A stretch of DNA of 64,000 nt from Alphaproteobacteria bacterium (GTDB lineage: Bacteria > Pseudomonadota > Alphaproteobacteria > CALKHQ01). How positions within the stretch are numbered: the first letter of the stretch is position 1; every line of letters begins with the position of its first letter. Under the pieces are notes generated by a model. The model worked only from the letters and a program-made list of their open reading frames with translations, did not search any database and was not told the DNA's origin. The translations under genes were made by a program, and so were the position numbers. This document shows, piece after piece, positions 1 to 8,783 of this stretch. The stretch is taken from positions 62,001 through 126,000 of the forward strand of contig JAWKYB010000006.1 in NCBI GenBank assembly GCA_041396705.1. Reading direction: 5' to 3'.

Positions 1-1071
1 GTCGACGGGTCGTCGACGCGGGCCCACGAGGGCACCGGCCTCGGGCTCGCCATCAGCAAGGGGCTGGCCGAGCTGATGGGCGGCACCATCGGCGCGGAGT
101 CCGAGCCGGGCAGCGGCAGCCTGTTCTGGGTGAGCCTGCCGCTGCGGCACGCAACGGCCGACGAGGCGCCGGACCCGGTCGAGGTCGACGCCGCCGGCAA
201 GCGCGTGCTGGTAATCGACGACAACGAGACCAACCGTTACATCCTGAACGAGCTGGTCACCGCCTGGCGGCTGGACGAGGTCAGCGCTTCGAGCGGCCGC
301 GAAGGGCTGCAGAAGCTGGCGGCCGCCGCCCGCCAGGGCCGGCCGTTCGACCTCGTGCTGCTGGACCACCACATGCCCGGCATGAACGGCGAGGAGGTGC
401 TGCGCAGCCTGCGCGCCGACCCGGCGATCGGGGCCACGCCGGTGATCATGCTGTCGTCGATGGACGAATACGCGCTGCACCGCCTGCCGGCGGACGCACG
501 CGCCGACGCCGTGCTGACCAAGCCGGTGGCGGCGTCGGCGCTGTTCGACCAGATCGTATCGGTGCTGAGCGCGACCAGCCGGCCGCAGGGCGCGGCGCAG
601 GATCCGGCGCAGCCGGCCGACGCGGCGGCGGAGCGCGAACCGGAAGGCGTCGAAAGCCCCGGCGATCCCGAGGGCCCGGCGGTGCTGATCGTCGAGGACA
701 ACGCGGTCAACCAGAAGGTGGTCTCGCTGATCCTCTCGAACATGGGAGTGCGGTCGGAAATGGCGGAGAACGGCCGGATCGCGCTGGAGCGGTTCGCCGC
801 GCTGCGGCCGCGGCTGGTGCTGATGGACGTGTCGATGCCGGTGATGAACGGCTACGAGGCCACCCGCGGCATCCGCGACCTGGAGCGGACGCTCGGCCTG
901 CCGCCTTGCCGGATCGTCGGCCTGACCGCCCACGCGATGGAAGGCGACCGCGACCGCTGCCTGGACGCGGGCATGGACGACTATCTGTCCAAACCGGTCT
1001 CGCCGGCGGCGCTGCGCCAGGCGGTCGAGCGGCTCGAGCCGGCGGAGACCGCCAGGCAGAGCGCGGCCTAG
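1..1071 (+). CDS. Hybrid sensor histidine kinase/response regulator, C-terminal part (5' end outside window)
   Basis: The frame is open from base 1, so the N-terminus lies upstream of the window. The first residues carry the ATP-lid glycine motif GTGLGLAISK of a HATPase_c domain. Two receiver domains follow. The first (about residues 66-185) has acidic residues IDD and a phosphoacceptor Asp in LLDHHMPGMNG. The second (about 227-350) has VEDN and the Asp in LMDVSMPVMNG, then the Lys of LSKPVSP. This is the architecture of a hybrid kinase that passes phosphate within itself and on to a separate phosphotransfer protein. An Ala/Pro/Glu-rich linker of about 35 residues joins the receivers. Its sensing domain and target are not visible. 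Family assignment is firm; the signal it senses is unknown. Confidence 0.93.
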   Translation, partial: VDGSSTRAHEGTGLGLAISKGLAELMGGTIGAESEPGSGSLFWVSLPLRHATADEAPDPVEVDAAGKRVLVIDDNETNRYILNELVTAWRLDEVSASSGREGLQKLAAAARQGRPFDLVLLDHHMPGMNGEEVLRSLRADPAIGATPVIMLSSMDEYALHRLPADARADAVLTKPVAASALFDQIVSVLSATSRPQGAAQDPAQPADAAAEREPEGVESPGDPEGPAVLIVEDNAVNQKVVSLILSNMGVRSEMAENGRIALERFAALRPRLVLMDVSMPVMNGYEATRGIRDLERTLGLPPCRIVGLTAHAMEGDRDRCLDAGMDDYLSKPVSPAALRQAVERLEPAETARQSAA

Positions 1072-1086
1072 CCATGCACCGGCGCG

Positions 1087-1108
1087 GCGCCGCGGATCAA
1101 AGCGGCGC
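1087..1108 (+). terminator. Weak GC hairpin after the hybrid kinase
   Basis: Seven-base arms (gcgccgc at 1087-1093 and gcggcgc at 1102-1108) flank an 8-base loop just downstream of the kinase stop codon. There is only a two-T tail, so intrinsic termination would be weak. Confidence 0.3.
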
Positions 1109-1152
1109 TTCGGTCTGGCCTTGCGCGCCGGCGGCCGATAGGCTCGCGCCGC

Positions 1153-2065
1153 ATGCCGCAGGCTGACACCATGCCGGGGTCGCTGCTGCGCCGCGCAGAC
1201 GCCGGCGCGCGCGGCGACCGTGCGCGCCCGATCGGCCTCGCCGCCCTGATCGGGCTGACGCTGGCCCTTTGCAGCGGGCCGGTGCGGGCCGATAGCGTCG
1301 CACTCGGCGAGCACCGCCTGACATTCGAACCCGGCGAGGGGATGTGCGCGCTCGACCGCAACGCGTCCGCATTCGAGCGTTCGATGCTGGATTTCCAGGC
1401 CGAGGCGAATGCGGGTCGCAACGCGGTGCTGGCGATGTACGCCGAATGCGCGCCCCTGCAAGCCGCCCGCGACGGCGGCCTCGGCGACCTGGGCGTCTAC
1501 GGTTTGCTGATGGCGCCGCTGGCGTCGGGGCAGCTGGAGCCGGCGCCGTCGCTGTCGCGGGGGGGACTGGCAGGGACGGGGGCCCCGCCGGGCGGTGCTC
1601 GATGCCGGAATGGACCTGCCGATCGAGGACGTTGCCGCCCGCGCCAACAGCGCGCTGCAGGCCACGGCCAGCGGCGACGGCGTGTCCCTGTCGGATGCCG
1701 CCGTGCTCGGCGTGCTGGGGCGGGACGAGAACGCGATCTACACCGGGATCGTGCTGCAGGTCGACATGCCGGACTATTCCGACCGGGTTGCCGGCGCGGC
1801 GGCGCTGACGCTGGTCCGCGGTCATGTCGTCACCTATGTGCTCTACGACAGCTTCGTCGACGAGAGCACCTTCGCGACGCTGGTCGCCCGTCTGCAACCG
1901 GTCATGGCCGGGCTGGTCGCCGCCAACGGCACACCGGCGGACGTCGTCAGCAGCGGCGGCTCCCGCTTCGACTGGCAGCGGATCGTCTACGGTGCGATCG
2001 GCGGCGTGCTGGCGGCCGGCCTGGCGACTCTGCTGCTGCGGCGCAGGCGCCGGCGCAGCGGCTGA
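1153..2065 (+). pseudogene. Secreted, C-terminally membrane-anchored protein of unknown function, interrupted by a frameshift
   Basis: Two adjacent frames look like one protein of about 303 residues. The first frame starts at 1153 (another ATG at 1171) and encodes an Arg-rich N-terminus, a hydrophobic signal core (IGLAALIGLTLALCSGPVRA) and about 100 mature residues. The coding signal then moves by +1 at a run of seven G (1559-1565) and continues as ...AVLDAGMDLPIEDVAARAN... to 2065. The end is a transmembrane helix followed by a six-Arg stretch, so the topology would be periplasmic with a C-terminal anchor. I do not recognise the family. The shift sits in a homopolymer, so it may be a sequencing error rather than a true mutation. 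The gene is convergent with the exonuclease gene. Confidence 0.6.
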
Positions 2066-2073
2066 AGGCCCGG

Positions 2074-3096
2074 CTACTCGGCCTCCTCGTCGCGTCCGGC
2101 CAGGCTCAGCGCCTTGGCGTCGAAGCCGCGCTGCCGCGCCCAGTGGACCAGCGCCTCCTCGCGGCCGTGGGTGATCCAGATCTCCGGTGCGCCGACATCC
2201 TCGAACGTGGCGGTCAGCTCGTCCCAGTCGGCGTGGTCGGAGATCACCAGCGGCAGCTCGGCGCCGCGCTGGCGGGCACGCGCCCGCACGCCCATCCAGC
2301 CGCTCGCCATGGCGCTGACAGGGTCGGCCAGCCGCCGCGACCAGCGGTCGGCCAGCGCCGACGGCGGCGCCAGCACCAGCGCGCCGGCGAACGCCGCCTT
2401 GCCGGCGCCGCCGGGCCCTAGCGTCGCCGGCCGCAGGTCGCCGAGGCCGACGCCGAGACCCTCGTAGAGGTCGCACAACGCCTTCAGCGCACCGTGGATG
2501 TGGATCGGCCGGTCCCATCCCGCCTCGCGGATCAGCCGGATCAGCCGCTGCGCCTTGCCCAGCGCATAGACGCCGACCACGTGCGAACGGTCGGGGAACA
2601 GCGCCAGCGACCGCAGCAGCTTCGCCACCTCGCCCGCGTCGTCGGGGTGGCGGAACACCGGCAGGCCGAAGGTGGCCTCGCTGACGAAGACGTCGCAGGC
2701 AACCGGCTCGAAGGCCGGGCAGGTCGGGTCGCGGCGGCGCTTGTAGTCGCCGGAGACCACCGCACGCGCGCCGCCATGGGCCATCGCCACCTGCGCGCTG
2801 CCCAGCACATGGCCGGCCGGGTGCAGGGTGACCGCCACGCTGCCCACCGTCAGCGTCTCGCCATAGCGCAGCGCCTGCGTGGCGCCGGCGAATTCGGCGC
2901 CGTAGCGCACGCCCATGATCGCCAGCGTCTGCGCCGTCGCCAGAACGTGGCGGTGGCCGGCGCGGGCATGGTCGGCATGGCCGTGGGTGATGACGGCGCG
3001 GTCGACCGGCACCACCGGGTCGACATGGAAGCCGCCCGGCGCGCAATAGAGGCCGGACGGTGTCGGATAGAGCCAGGTGGAGACGGGCGAGGCCAT
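2074..3096 (-). CDS. Ligase-associated DNA exonuclease, metallo-beta-lactamase fold
   Basis: A 340-residue protein with the metal-binding motif THGHADHARAGH near residue 38. The architecture matches the beta-lactamase-fold exonucleases annotated as ligase-associated (MBL plus beta-CASP-like, related to mRNA 3'-end processing factors). Later metal-site segments include HPAGHVLGSAQ, SGDYKRR and SDHADW. In this family the gene usually lies beside an ATP-dependent DNA ligase and is thought to act in DNA end processing. No ligase gene is present here: the downstream gene is convergent and encodes a secreted protein. The start at 3096 gives the usual family length. Activity is inferred from family membership. 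Confidence 0.85.
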   Translation of the reverse strand: MASPVSTWLYPTPSGLYCAPGGFHVDPVVPVDRAVITHGHADHARAGHRHVLATAQTLAIMGVRYGAEFAGATQALRYGETLTVGSVAVTLHPAGHVLGSAQVAMAHGGARAVVSGDYKRRRDPTCPAFEPVACDVFVSEATFGLPVFRHPDDAGEVAKLLRSLALFPDRSHVVGVYALGKAQRLIRLIREAGWDRPIHIHGALKALCDLYEGLGVGLGDLRPATLGPGGAGKAAFAGALVLAPPSALADRWSRRLADPVSAMASGWMGVRARARQRGAELPLVISDHADWDELTATFEDVGAPEIWITHGREEALVHWARQRGFDAKALSLAGRDEEAE

Positions 3097-3232
3097 GACG
3101 ACACCATAGCGCGATCGCGGGAAGGCGGGCAGCAGGTCCGTGCCGGACGGCGACCGGGTGGCGCCGGGCGCGCGGCGGCTGTTAACATCGGGCGGATCGG
3201 TTCCGTCGGCAACGCGACCAAGGGAGACTGCT

Positions 3233-3655
3233 ATGCCAATTCACCGGACCCTCGCACTCACGACGGCCATCCTGGCGGGCGGGTGCGTCAGCGGCGTCGC
3301 CCAGCAGCCCGACGCGTGCTCCACCGCCGACGGCGCGCTGAACGAAGCCGCCTTCGTCATCGCCACCACGCCCACCGCCGGCAGCCGCGTCAGCAGCGGC
3401 TTCGCCGTCGCCGGCTGCTCGCGCACCTTCGAGGGCACGGTGGTCTGGCGGCTGCTAGCCCGCGACGGCAGCGTGCTTGCCGACGGCTTCACCATGGGCG
3501 GGGCGGTCGACGGATCGGCGCCGTTCGGCTTCAACGTCGACTACGCGGTCGACGAGCGCCAGCTGGGCCACCTCGAGGTCTATGAGGAGGACGTGTCGGA
3601 CGGCGAGGGCTTCCCGCCGGGCCGGACCGTGCTGCCGCTGGTGCTGCAGCCCTGA
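3233..3655 (+). CDS. Secreted Gmad2-type immunoglobulin-like domain protein
   Basis: A 140-residue exported protein. The N-terminus (MPIHRTLALTTAILAGGC) is a short signal sequence with a possible but non-canonical lipobox (AGGC). The mature part has the Gmad2 pattern: PTAGSRVSSGFAVAGC, a FEGTVVWRLL strand, a GSAPFGFNVDYAV segment and the closing GHLEVYEEDVSDGEG before a final beta strand. Gmad2 domains occur in bacterial surface and spore-germination proteins and probably bind other envelope components. The start at 3233 follows a ggag-type ribosome site; an in-frame upstream ATG at 3140 lacks the signal-peptide context. The role is unknown. The same frame stays open after this stop codon. 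Confidence 0.75.
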   Translation: MPIHRTLALTTAILAGGCVSGVAQQPDACSTADGALNEAAFVIATTPTAGSRVSSGFAVAGCSRTFEGTVVWRLLARDGSVLADGFTMGGAVDGSAPFGFNVDYAVDERQLGHLEVYEEDVSDGEGFPPGRTVLPLVLQP

Positions 3656-4033
3656 CGGGAATCCGGCCGTTCGGCCGGACCGGTCGGCGACGGCGACGGT
3701 CGCGTCGCCGCATCAGAACTCGGCGGCGAGCGCCACAGGGCGGCGTCTGACGGCGCCACCGACCAGTCCATCGAAGGCGGGCCGGCGACGGTCCTGCCGC
3801 AGGAACCGCCCTTCAAGTCGCCGATCCCGACCGGGCGGCTGGCGGTCGCGGCCACCGCCGGCTCCATGCCGGGACGCCATGTCGTCACGCTGGCACTCGA
3901 TGGCGGCAACAGCGTCACCCACGTGGTCGAGGTGCCGGCGTGGCCGACGGAGGGGCATATGAACCGTGCGGCGCCACGTCGCGACGAAAGACTGTGGCGA
4001 CTTCGTGTCGTCCCCATGCAAGGAGGACCCGAT
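3656..4033 (+). other. Possible headless coding remnant between two secreted-protein genes
   Basis: In the frame of both neighbouring genes there is no stop codon between 3656 and 4033. From about 3713 the frame has the GC-rich third positions of real genes and reads like the end of a secreted beta-rich domain (MPGRHVVTLALDGGNS at about 3866). There is no ATG or GTG before 3866. It may be a gene remnant, the tail of the upstream gene beyond a mutated stop, or chance. No named gene can be assigned. Confidence 0.3.
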
Positions 4034-4477
4034 ATGACGATGATCATACGCCTGACCGCGATCGGCATCGCAACCGCTCTGGCCGCCAGCCAGACCGCCC
4101 TGGCAACCGACCCGAACGGCAGCGCGGCGGGCGGACCGCGCATCGCAGCCCCAGGCCCCGCGACGATTCCCACGCCGGGCCGCAACCCGGCGCCGACCGA
4201 CCTGGGTGCGCACATCCAGCTGCCGCCGGCCGTGCCCGGCGACCTGCGCGCCGACGACGACGCCACGGTCGACGACGCGATCGGCATCCTGCTCGGCGCC
4301 GACGACCTGCGCTATCCGCACGACGTCTGCTACGGCCTGATCGCCTGCTGCAACACCGCCTGGGTGCAGGGCTGCGAGTTCGCCCAGTTCGACATCGACT
4401 GCGTCGCCGCCGGCGGCTGGGTCGAGGTCGAGCTGTTCAGCGACGGCAGCCACCAGTATTCGTGCCACGCGATCTGA
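4034..4477 (+). CDS. Small secreted cysteine-containing protein, unknown function
   Basis: A 147-residue protein starting at an ATG (4034) with a strong ribosome site, caaggagga at 4019-4027. The first 24 residues (MTMIIRLTAIGIATALAASQ) form a Sec signal peptide ending at an AxA-type site. The mature N-terminal half is Pro/Gly/Ala-rich and probably disordered. The C-terminal half carries six cysteines (CYGLIACCNT..., one in GCEF, one in DIDC, one in YSC), which suggests disulfide bonds in the periplasm. I do not recognise the family. The frame is open upstream, but the ribosome site and signal peptide fix this start. Confidence 0.65.
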   Translation: MTMIIRLTAIGIATALAASQTALATDPNGSAAGGPRIAAPGPATIPTPGRNPAPTDLGAHIQLPPAVPGDLRADDDATVDDAIGILLGADDLRYPHDVCYGLIACCNTAWVQGCEFAQFDIDCVAAGGWVEVELFSDGSHQYSCHAI

Positions 4478-4502
4478 CCGGCCGCGCATGGTCGCCGCAA
4501 AT

Positions 4503-4536
4503 CCCGGCCGGCCGCGCCAGCCGCGCGCCGGCCGGG
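4503..4536. terminator. GC hairpin between convergent genes
   Basis: Nine-base perfect arms (cccggccgg at 4503-4511, ccggccggg at 4528-4536) with a 16-base loop lie between the plus-strand secreted-protein gene and the minus-strand transporter operon. No T-run flanks it, so it is at best a weak bidirectional terminator. Confidence 0.35.
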
Positions 4537-4552
4537 GCAGCGGCGCATCGGT

Positions 4553-5383
4553 TCAGTCCGCCGCGCCCGGCGCCGTGGCTGCCGCCGCCCTCTGGGCGAT
4601 GCCGGCGAGCAAAGCGTCGATTTCCGCTTCCAGCGCCTTCATGTCCTCGCCGCCCGACATGATGCCGACCACCTCGTCGCGGCTGATCTCCGTCTTGGCG
4701 AATGTGCCCGCGCTGCGGCCGCGGTTGAGCAGGGTGAAAGTGTCGGCCACCGGGTAGGCGTGGTGGATGTTGTGGCTGATGAAGATGACGGCGAGCCCGC
4801 GCAGCCGCGCCTCGACGACGAACTTCAGCACCATCGCCGCCTGGTGGACGCCGAGCGCCGAGGTCGGCTCGTCGAGGATCAGCACTTTGGCGCCGAAATG
4901 GATCGCCCGCGCGATCGCCACCGACTGACGCTCGCCGCCCGACAGCGTGCCCACCGCCTGGGTCGGATCGCGCACGTCGATACCGATGTCGGCCATCGCC
5001 TGGCGGGCGATGCGGTTGGCCTTTTCCTTGTCGATCCGCGACAGGCCGAAGCGGTTGCGCGTCGGTTCGCGGCCGAGGAAGAAGTTCCGGGTGATCGACA
5101 TCAGCGGGATCATGCCGAGGTCCTGGAACACCGTGGCCACGCCGCGGTCCTGGGCGTCGCGCGGGCTGCGGAAGCGTACGGGCCTGCCCTCGACCAGGAT
5201 TTGGCCGGCGGTGGGCCGGTGCACGCCGGAGAGGATCTTGATCAAGGTCGACTTGCCTGCGCCGTTGTCGCCGAGCAGGCAGTGCACCTGGCCCGGATGC
5301 ACCGCGATCGAGATGTCCTGCAGCGCGATCACCGAGCCGAAGCGCATGCTGACGTCGCGCAGTTCGATCGCCGGCACGCTCAT
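4553..5383 (-). CDS. Sugar/polyol ABC transporter ATP-binding protein (CUT2 type, single ATPase domain)
   Basis: A 276-residue ATPase with Walker A GDNGAGKST (about residue 37), signature motif LSGGERQS, Walker B VLILDEPTSALG and the switch His in FISHNIHH. The GDNGAGKST variant and the closing LLNRGRSAGTF match ATPases of ribose/xylose/inositol-type importers. It has one ATPase domain, as in FrcA-like proteins, not the duplicated form of RbsA. It would energise import by the permease encoded just upstream; its start overlaps that gene's stop by ATGA (5380-5383), implying translational coupling. It is the last gene of the iolE-binding protein-permease-ATPase operon. The substrate is inferred from IolE, not from this protein. 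Confidence 0.9.
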   Translation of the reverse strand: MSVPAIELRDVSMRFGSVIALQDISIAVHPGQVHCLLGDNGAGKSTLIKILSGVHRPTAGQILVEGRPVRFRSPRDAQDRGVATVFQDLGMIPLMSITRNFFLGREPTRNRFGLSRIDKEKANRIARQAMADIGIDVRDPTQAVGTLSGGERQSVAIARAIHFGAKVLILDEPTSALGVHQAAMVLKFVVEARLRGLAVIFISHNIHHAYPVADTFTLLNRGRSAGTFAKTEISRDEVVGIMSGGEDMKALEAEIDALLAGIAQRAAAATAPGAAD

Positions 5384-6531
5384 CGCTGGGTCCTCTCGCC
5401 CAGCGCCTTGGCGCGGATGTAGTTGTTGACCAGCACGGCCAGCAGGATGACCACGCCGAGAAAGACCTTGAACCAGTCGGTGTCGATGCCGGTGTAGAAG
5501 ATGCCCATCTGCACCAGGCCGAAGATCAGCGCGCCGAACATCGCGCCATAGACCGTGCCGTAGCCGCCGGTCAGCAATACGCCGCCGATCACCGCGGCGA
5601 TGATCGCCTCGAACTCCTTCAGCAGCCCGCGTACCGTGTCGGCGGAGCCGGCCTCCATCACCTGGATGGTGGCGAGCAGGGTGGCGGCGCAGGCGGTGGC
5701 GATGAACAGCACGATCTTCACCCGCGCCACCGGCACGCCGACATTGCGGGCCACCACCGGGTCGCCGCCGCTGGCATAAACCCAGTTGCCGTACTTGGTC
5801 TGCGCCAGGATGTAGCCGGCGACCACGGTAACGACCAGCCACCATACGATCGACATCGGGATGCCCTGCACGAACGGCAGGCCGTCGTTGCGCACGGCGA
5901 TCCAACCCTGGTCGCCCATCCACTGGAACGGCCCGGTAAGGATGTTGCCGTTGAACAGCTTGGCGGTCCACGGGTCGGGCACGTCGTCGAGGATGTAGGG
6001 AATCTGGGTGCGGCCGGTGACCGCGCGGGTCACCCCGATCGACAGGCCGCGCAGGATGAACAGCGACGCCAGCGTGACGATGAACGAAGGCAGCCGGGTG
6101 CGGACCACCACCAGACCGTTGAACCAGCCGACCAGGATGGCGACGGCGAAGGCGCTCAGGATCGCCGCCCACAACGGGAAATCGAGCGCGGTTACCGCCA
6201 ACCCGATGACGACGCCGGCGAAACCGATCATCGAGCCGACCGACAGGTCGAACTCGCCGCCGATGATCAGCAGCGCGGCGGCGGTGGCGATGATGCCCAG
6301 CTCCGCCGCCAGCGTCAGGAACGTCATCGCGCCCTGCAGCGAGTAGAGCGCGCCGGCGCCGGGAAGCACGGCGAAGATGATCGCGGTCGCCACCAGCCCG
6401 CTGGCGGCGCCGAACTCCGACCGGCGGAACAGCCGTGTCAGCAGCCTGGCCTGCGCCAGCCGCTCGTCCGGCCCCTCGTGGCGCTTGGCGGCGGCGATGC
6501 CCGGCAGCGCACGGGGTGCGGTATCAGCCAT
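5380..6531 (-). CDS. Sugar/polyol ABC transporter permease (RbsC/FrcC family)
   Basis: A 383-residue multipass inner-membrane protein. A cytoplasmic N-terminus of about 50 charged residues precedes roughly ten hydrophobic segments. Family signatures include GGEFDLSVGSMIGFAGV, LPSFIVTLASLFILRG near the middle, VARNVGVPVARVKI, and the C-terminal ANNYIR-like segment (VNNYIRAK). These belong to BPD_transp_2 permeases of CUT2 importers. It would form the membrane channel with the ATPase, with which it overlaps by 4 bp. An 84-bp gap containing a stable hairpin separates it from the binding-protein gene. Confidence 0.92.
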   Translation of the reverse strand: MADTAPRALPGIAAAKRHEGPDERLAQARLLTRLFRRSEFGAASGLVATAIIFAVLPGAGALYSLQGAMTFLTLAAELGIIATAAALLIIGGEFDLSVGSMIGFAGVVIGLAVTALDFPLWAAILSAFAVAILVGWFNGLVVVRTRLPSFIVTLASLFILRGLSIGVTRAVTGRTQIPYILDDVPDPWTAKLFNGNILTGPFQWMGDQGWIAVRNDGLPFVQGIPMSIVWWLVVTVVAGYILAQTKYGNWVYASGGDPVVARNVGVPVARVKIVLFIATACAATLLATIQVMEAGSADTVRGLLKEFEAIIAAVIGGVLLTGGYGTVYGAMFGALIFGLVQMGIFYTGIDTDWFKVFLGVVILLAVLVNNYIRAKALGERTQR

Positions 6532-6570
6532 GCGGCGCGCCGGTTCCCATCGTCACCCTCGGTTCGACCC

Positions 6571-6603
6571 GGCGCGGGGGACAGGCCCGTGTTCCCCCGC
6601 GCC
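6571..6603 (-). terminator. Stable intercistronic hairpin between binding-protein and permease genes
   Basis: Perfect 11-base arms (ggcgcggggga at 6571-6581 and its complement at 6593-6603) enclose an 11-base loop. It lies in the operon right after the binding-protein gene. Such hairpins commonly protect the upstream mRNA or cause partial termination, giving more binding protein than permease. There is no clear U-tract on the minus strand. Confidence 0.5.
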
Positions 6604-6615
6604 GTCCTGCCCCGC

Positions 6616-7581
6616 TCAGCGGATGCCCTGCTGCGACAGGGTCAGGATCGCGGAAGCCTTCTCCGGACTGTCGATGAACAGCGGCCCGGTATAGGTGTTG
6701 TTCTGCACCCACAGCCCGTTGGTCGCATTCTGCACCAGAAACAGCACCGGCAGATAGCCCATCAGGTACTGCTGGCCGTCCATGCCGAAGCCCATCTCGC
6801 CGGCGACGATGGAATCGAGGATTTCCGGTCCGACATCGAAGGTGTAGAGCCCCATCGTGCCGAACATGTCGCGCTCGCGGAACATCTGGATCAGCGGGTT
6901 GGCCGAGGCGGTGCCGGTGGCGAACACCGCCTGCACATCGGGATGCGCCGACAGATAGGCCTCGACGCGGCGCTGCACGTCGGCCGGATCCTGCTGCACG
7001 GCGATGACCTCGGACGCGCCGCCGGACTCGGCCAGCCCGTCGTTGATGCCCTGGCAGCGCTCGTCGAGGCTGACGTTGCCGACCTCGTGGTTGACGCAGA
7101 CGACGGTCAGGATGCCCTCGCCCGCCAGCCGCCGGCCGGCCTTCACGCCGGAGTCGTATTCCGACACCGTGCCCACATAGAGCCCGGCGCCCATCTCCAT
7201 GCCCGGCACCTCGCCGGAATCGAGCACGATGACCGGGATGCCGGCGGCCACCGCGGCCGTGACCGGCCCGCGCATCGCATCGGCGTCCGGGATCGACACG
7301 GCCAGTCCGTCGGGCTGGCTGGCGATCGCGGCCTCGATCAGCCGCGCCTGCTCGACCACGTCGAACACCTGCGGCGCGTAGTAGTCGACCTGGGCGCCGG
7401 TCAGCGCCGCCGCGTCGTCGACGCCCCGCTTCACCACCGACCAGTAGGCGTCCGACGACGAGCCGTGGGTGACCACGACGATGTGCACGTCCTCCACAGG
7501 CTTCAACCCGTCGGCCAGTGCCGGCCCCGCCACCGCCGACAGACCCAGCATCGTCGCCCCGATCAGCCATTTGCGCTTCAT
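6616..7581 (-). CDS. Periplasmic sugar/polyol-binding protein of ABC importer (Peripla_BP_4)
   Basis: A 321-residue exported protein with the signal peptide MKRKWLIGATMLGLSAVAGP ending ALA/DG. The mature chain starts with the strand HIVVVTHGSSSDAYWSVVKRG, typical of the ribose-binding-protein class, and continues with PDGLAVSIPDADAM, GIPVIVLDSGEV and QAVFATGTASANP, which are hinge and ligand-site segments. It captures the substrate in the periplasm and delivers it to the adjacent permease. It lies between iolE (37-bp gap) and the permease. The substrate is likely myo-inositol or a related cyclitol because of iolE, but rhizopine or another sugar cannot be excluded. Confidence 0.9.
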   Translation of the reverse strand: MKRKWLIGATMLGLSAVAGPALADGLKPVEDVHIVVVTHGSSSDAYWSVVKRGVDDAAALTGAQVDYYAPQVFDVVEQARLIEAAIASQPDGLAVSIPDADAMRGPVTAAVAAGIPVIVLDSGEVPGMEMGAGLYVGTVSEYDSGVKAGRRLAGEGILTVVCVNHEVGNVSLDERCQGINDGLAESGGASEVIAVQQDPADVQRRVEAYLSAHPDVQAVFATGTASANPLIQMFRERDMFGTMGLYTFDVGPEILDSIVAGEMGFGMDGQQYLMGYLPVLFLVQNATNGLWVQNNTYTGPLFIDSPEKASAILTLSQQGIR

Positions 7582-7618
7582 TGCAGCCTCCTCCTCTCCT
7601 CAAGGTCCATTGGTTGGT

Positions 7619-8533
7619 TCACGCGCCGCCCGCGGGCCCGTCGACGACGAAGCCTGCGCCCGTGGCCAGCGCGACGAGGTTGTCGTGGCCCATGCGGGCG
7701 TAGGTCAGCGGATGCGCCTTGGCAGGGTCCTGCTCCGCTTCGACCACCAGCCAGCCGCGGTAGCCGGCATGGTGCAGGCGATCGAGAATGGCGGCGTAGT
7801 CGACCGCGCCGTCGCCCGGCACGGTGAAGATTCCGTCCAGGACCGAATCCATGAAGCTGCGGTCGCGCGCCCGGGCGTCGGCCAGCACGGCGGGGCGCAC
7901 GTCCTTGCAGTGGACGTGGTTGATCCGCGCGGCATGGCGGGTCGCCAACGCGACCGGGTCGCCGCCGGAAAAGGCGCAATGGCCGCTGTCGAACAGCAGG
8001 CCGACCGCCGGTCCGGTAGCGTTCATCAGCCGGTCGACCTCGGCATCGGTCTCGACAATGGTGCCCATGTGATGGTGGAACGCCATTGCGACCCCGAAAT
8101 CGGCCATGCGCTCGGCCAGTGCGGTCAGCTTCGCGCCATAGGCCGGCCAGTCGGCGTCGGCCAGGCGCGGACGCTGCGAGATCGGCTGCCAGATCCCATC
8201 GAGGCGGCCGTTCGACGTGTCGGCATAGACGACCACGGACGCGCCGAGGTCGCGCAACAGCGTCAGGTGCGGCAGCACGGCGTCGAATTCCGCCGCGACG
8301 TCACGCACGAGGATGCGGCCGTCCCACCAGCCGGATACCAGTGCCAGCCTGTGGGCGGTGAGCAGCGGGCCGAGTACCGCCGGGTCGCGGGGGTACTTGC
8401 CGCCCAGTTCCGATCCGGCATAGCCGGCCAGCGCGATCTCGCCGAGACAGGTCTCAAGCGGTGTGTCGCCGCCCAGTTCGGGCACGTCGTCGTTGGTCCA
8501 GGTGATGGGGTTGATGCCGATGCGCACGCTCAT
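7619..8533 (-). CDS. iolE: Inosose dehydratase-like sugar phosphate isomerase/epimerase family protein
   Basis: A 304-residue TIM-barrel protein (AP_endonuc_2 fold). Its N-terminus, IGINPITWTNDDVPELGG followed by TPLETCLGEIALAGYAGSELGGKYPR, matches the IolE family, which converts 2-keto-myo-inositol to a diketone in inositol catabolism. Likely metal-binding residues lie in MAFHHHMGT, LLFDSGH, INHVHCKDVR and VVEAEQDP. The start at 8533 begins MSVRIGINP; upstream in-frame residues are not IolE-like. It leads the minus-strand operon with the ABC importer. Other iol genes (iolG, iolD, iolB) are not in the window, so a related substrate remains possible. Confidence 0.85.
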   Translation of the reverse strand: MSVRIGINPITWTNDDVPELGGDTPLETCLGEIALAGYAGSELGGKYPRDPAVLGPLLTAHRLALVSGWWDGRILVRDVAAEFDAVLPHLTLLRDLGASVVVYADTSNGRLDGIWQPISQRPRLADADWPAYGAKLTALAERMADFGVAMAFHHHMGTIVETDAEVDRLMNATGPAVGLLFDSGHCAFSGGDPVALATRHAARINHVHCKDVRPAVLADARARDRSFMDSVLDGIFTVPGDGAVDYAAILDRLHHAGYRGWLVVEAEQDPAKAHPLTYARMGHDNLVALATGAGFVVDGPAGGA

Positions 8534-8783
8534 GCCGCGGCATAGCCCCCGTGCGCGCCGGCCCCGTCCAGACCCGTCATATGCCGTGCCATCCGCGTCC
8601 CCCTCGCCGCGCAGCAAACGCCAACGCTAGCCAGCATCCGGCCCCACAGACAGGTCCATTTCGCTACAATTTCATGGGTCCACTTTGCGGAATGCGGCAG
8701 GCGGCCGCGACGCAATGCGCTATCCGGCGACCGGGCGCGCTTGCTATGCTCGGCCAATGCGCGCGTTTCGGGGAGGGACGGCG

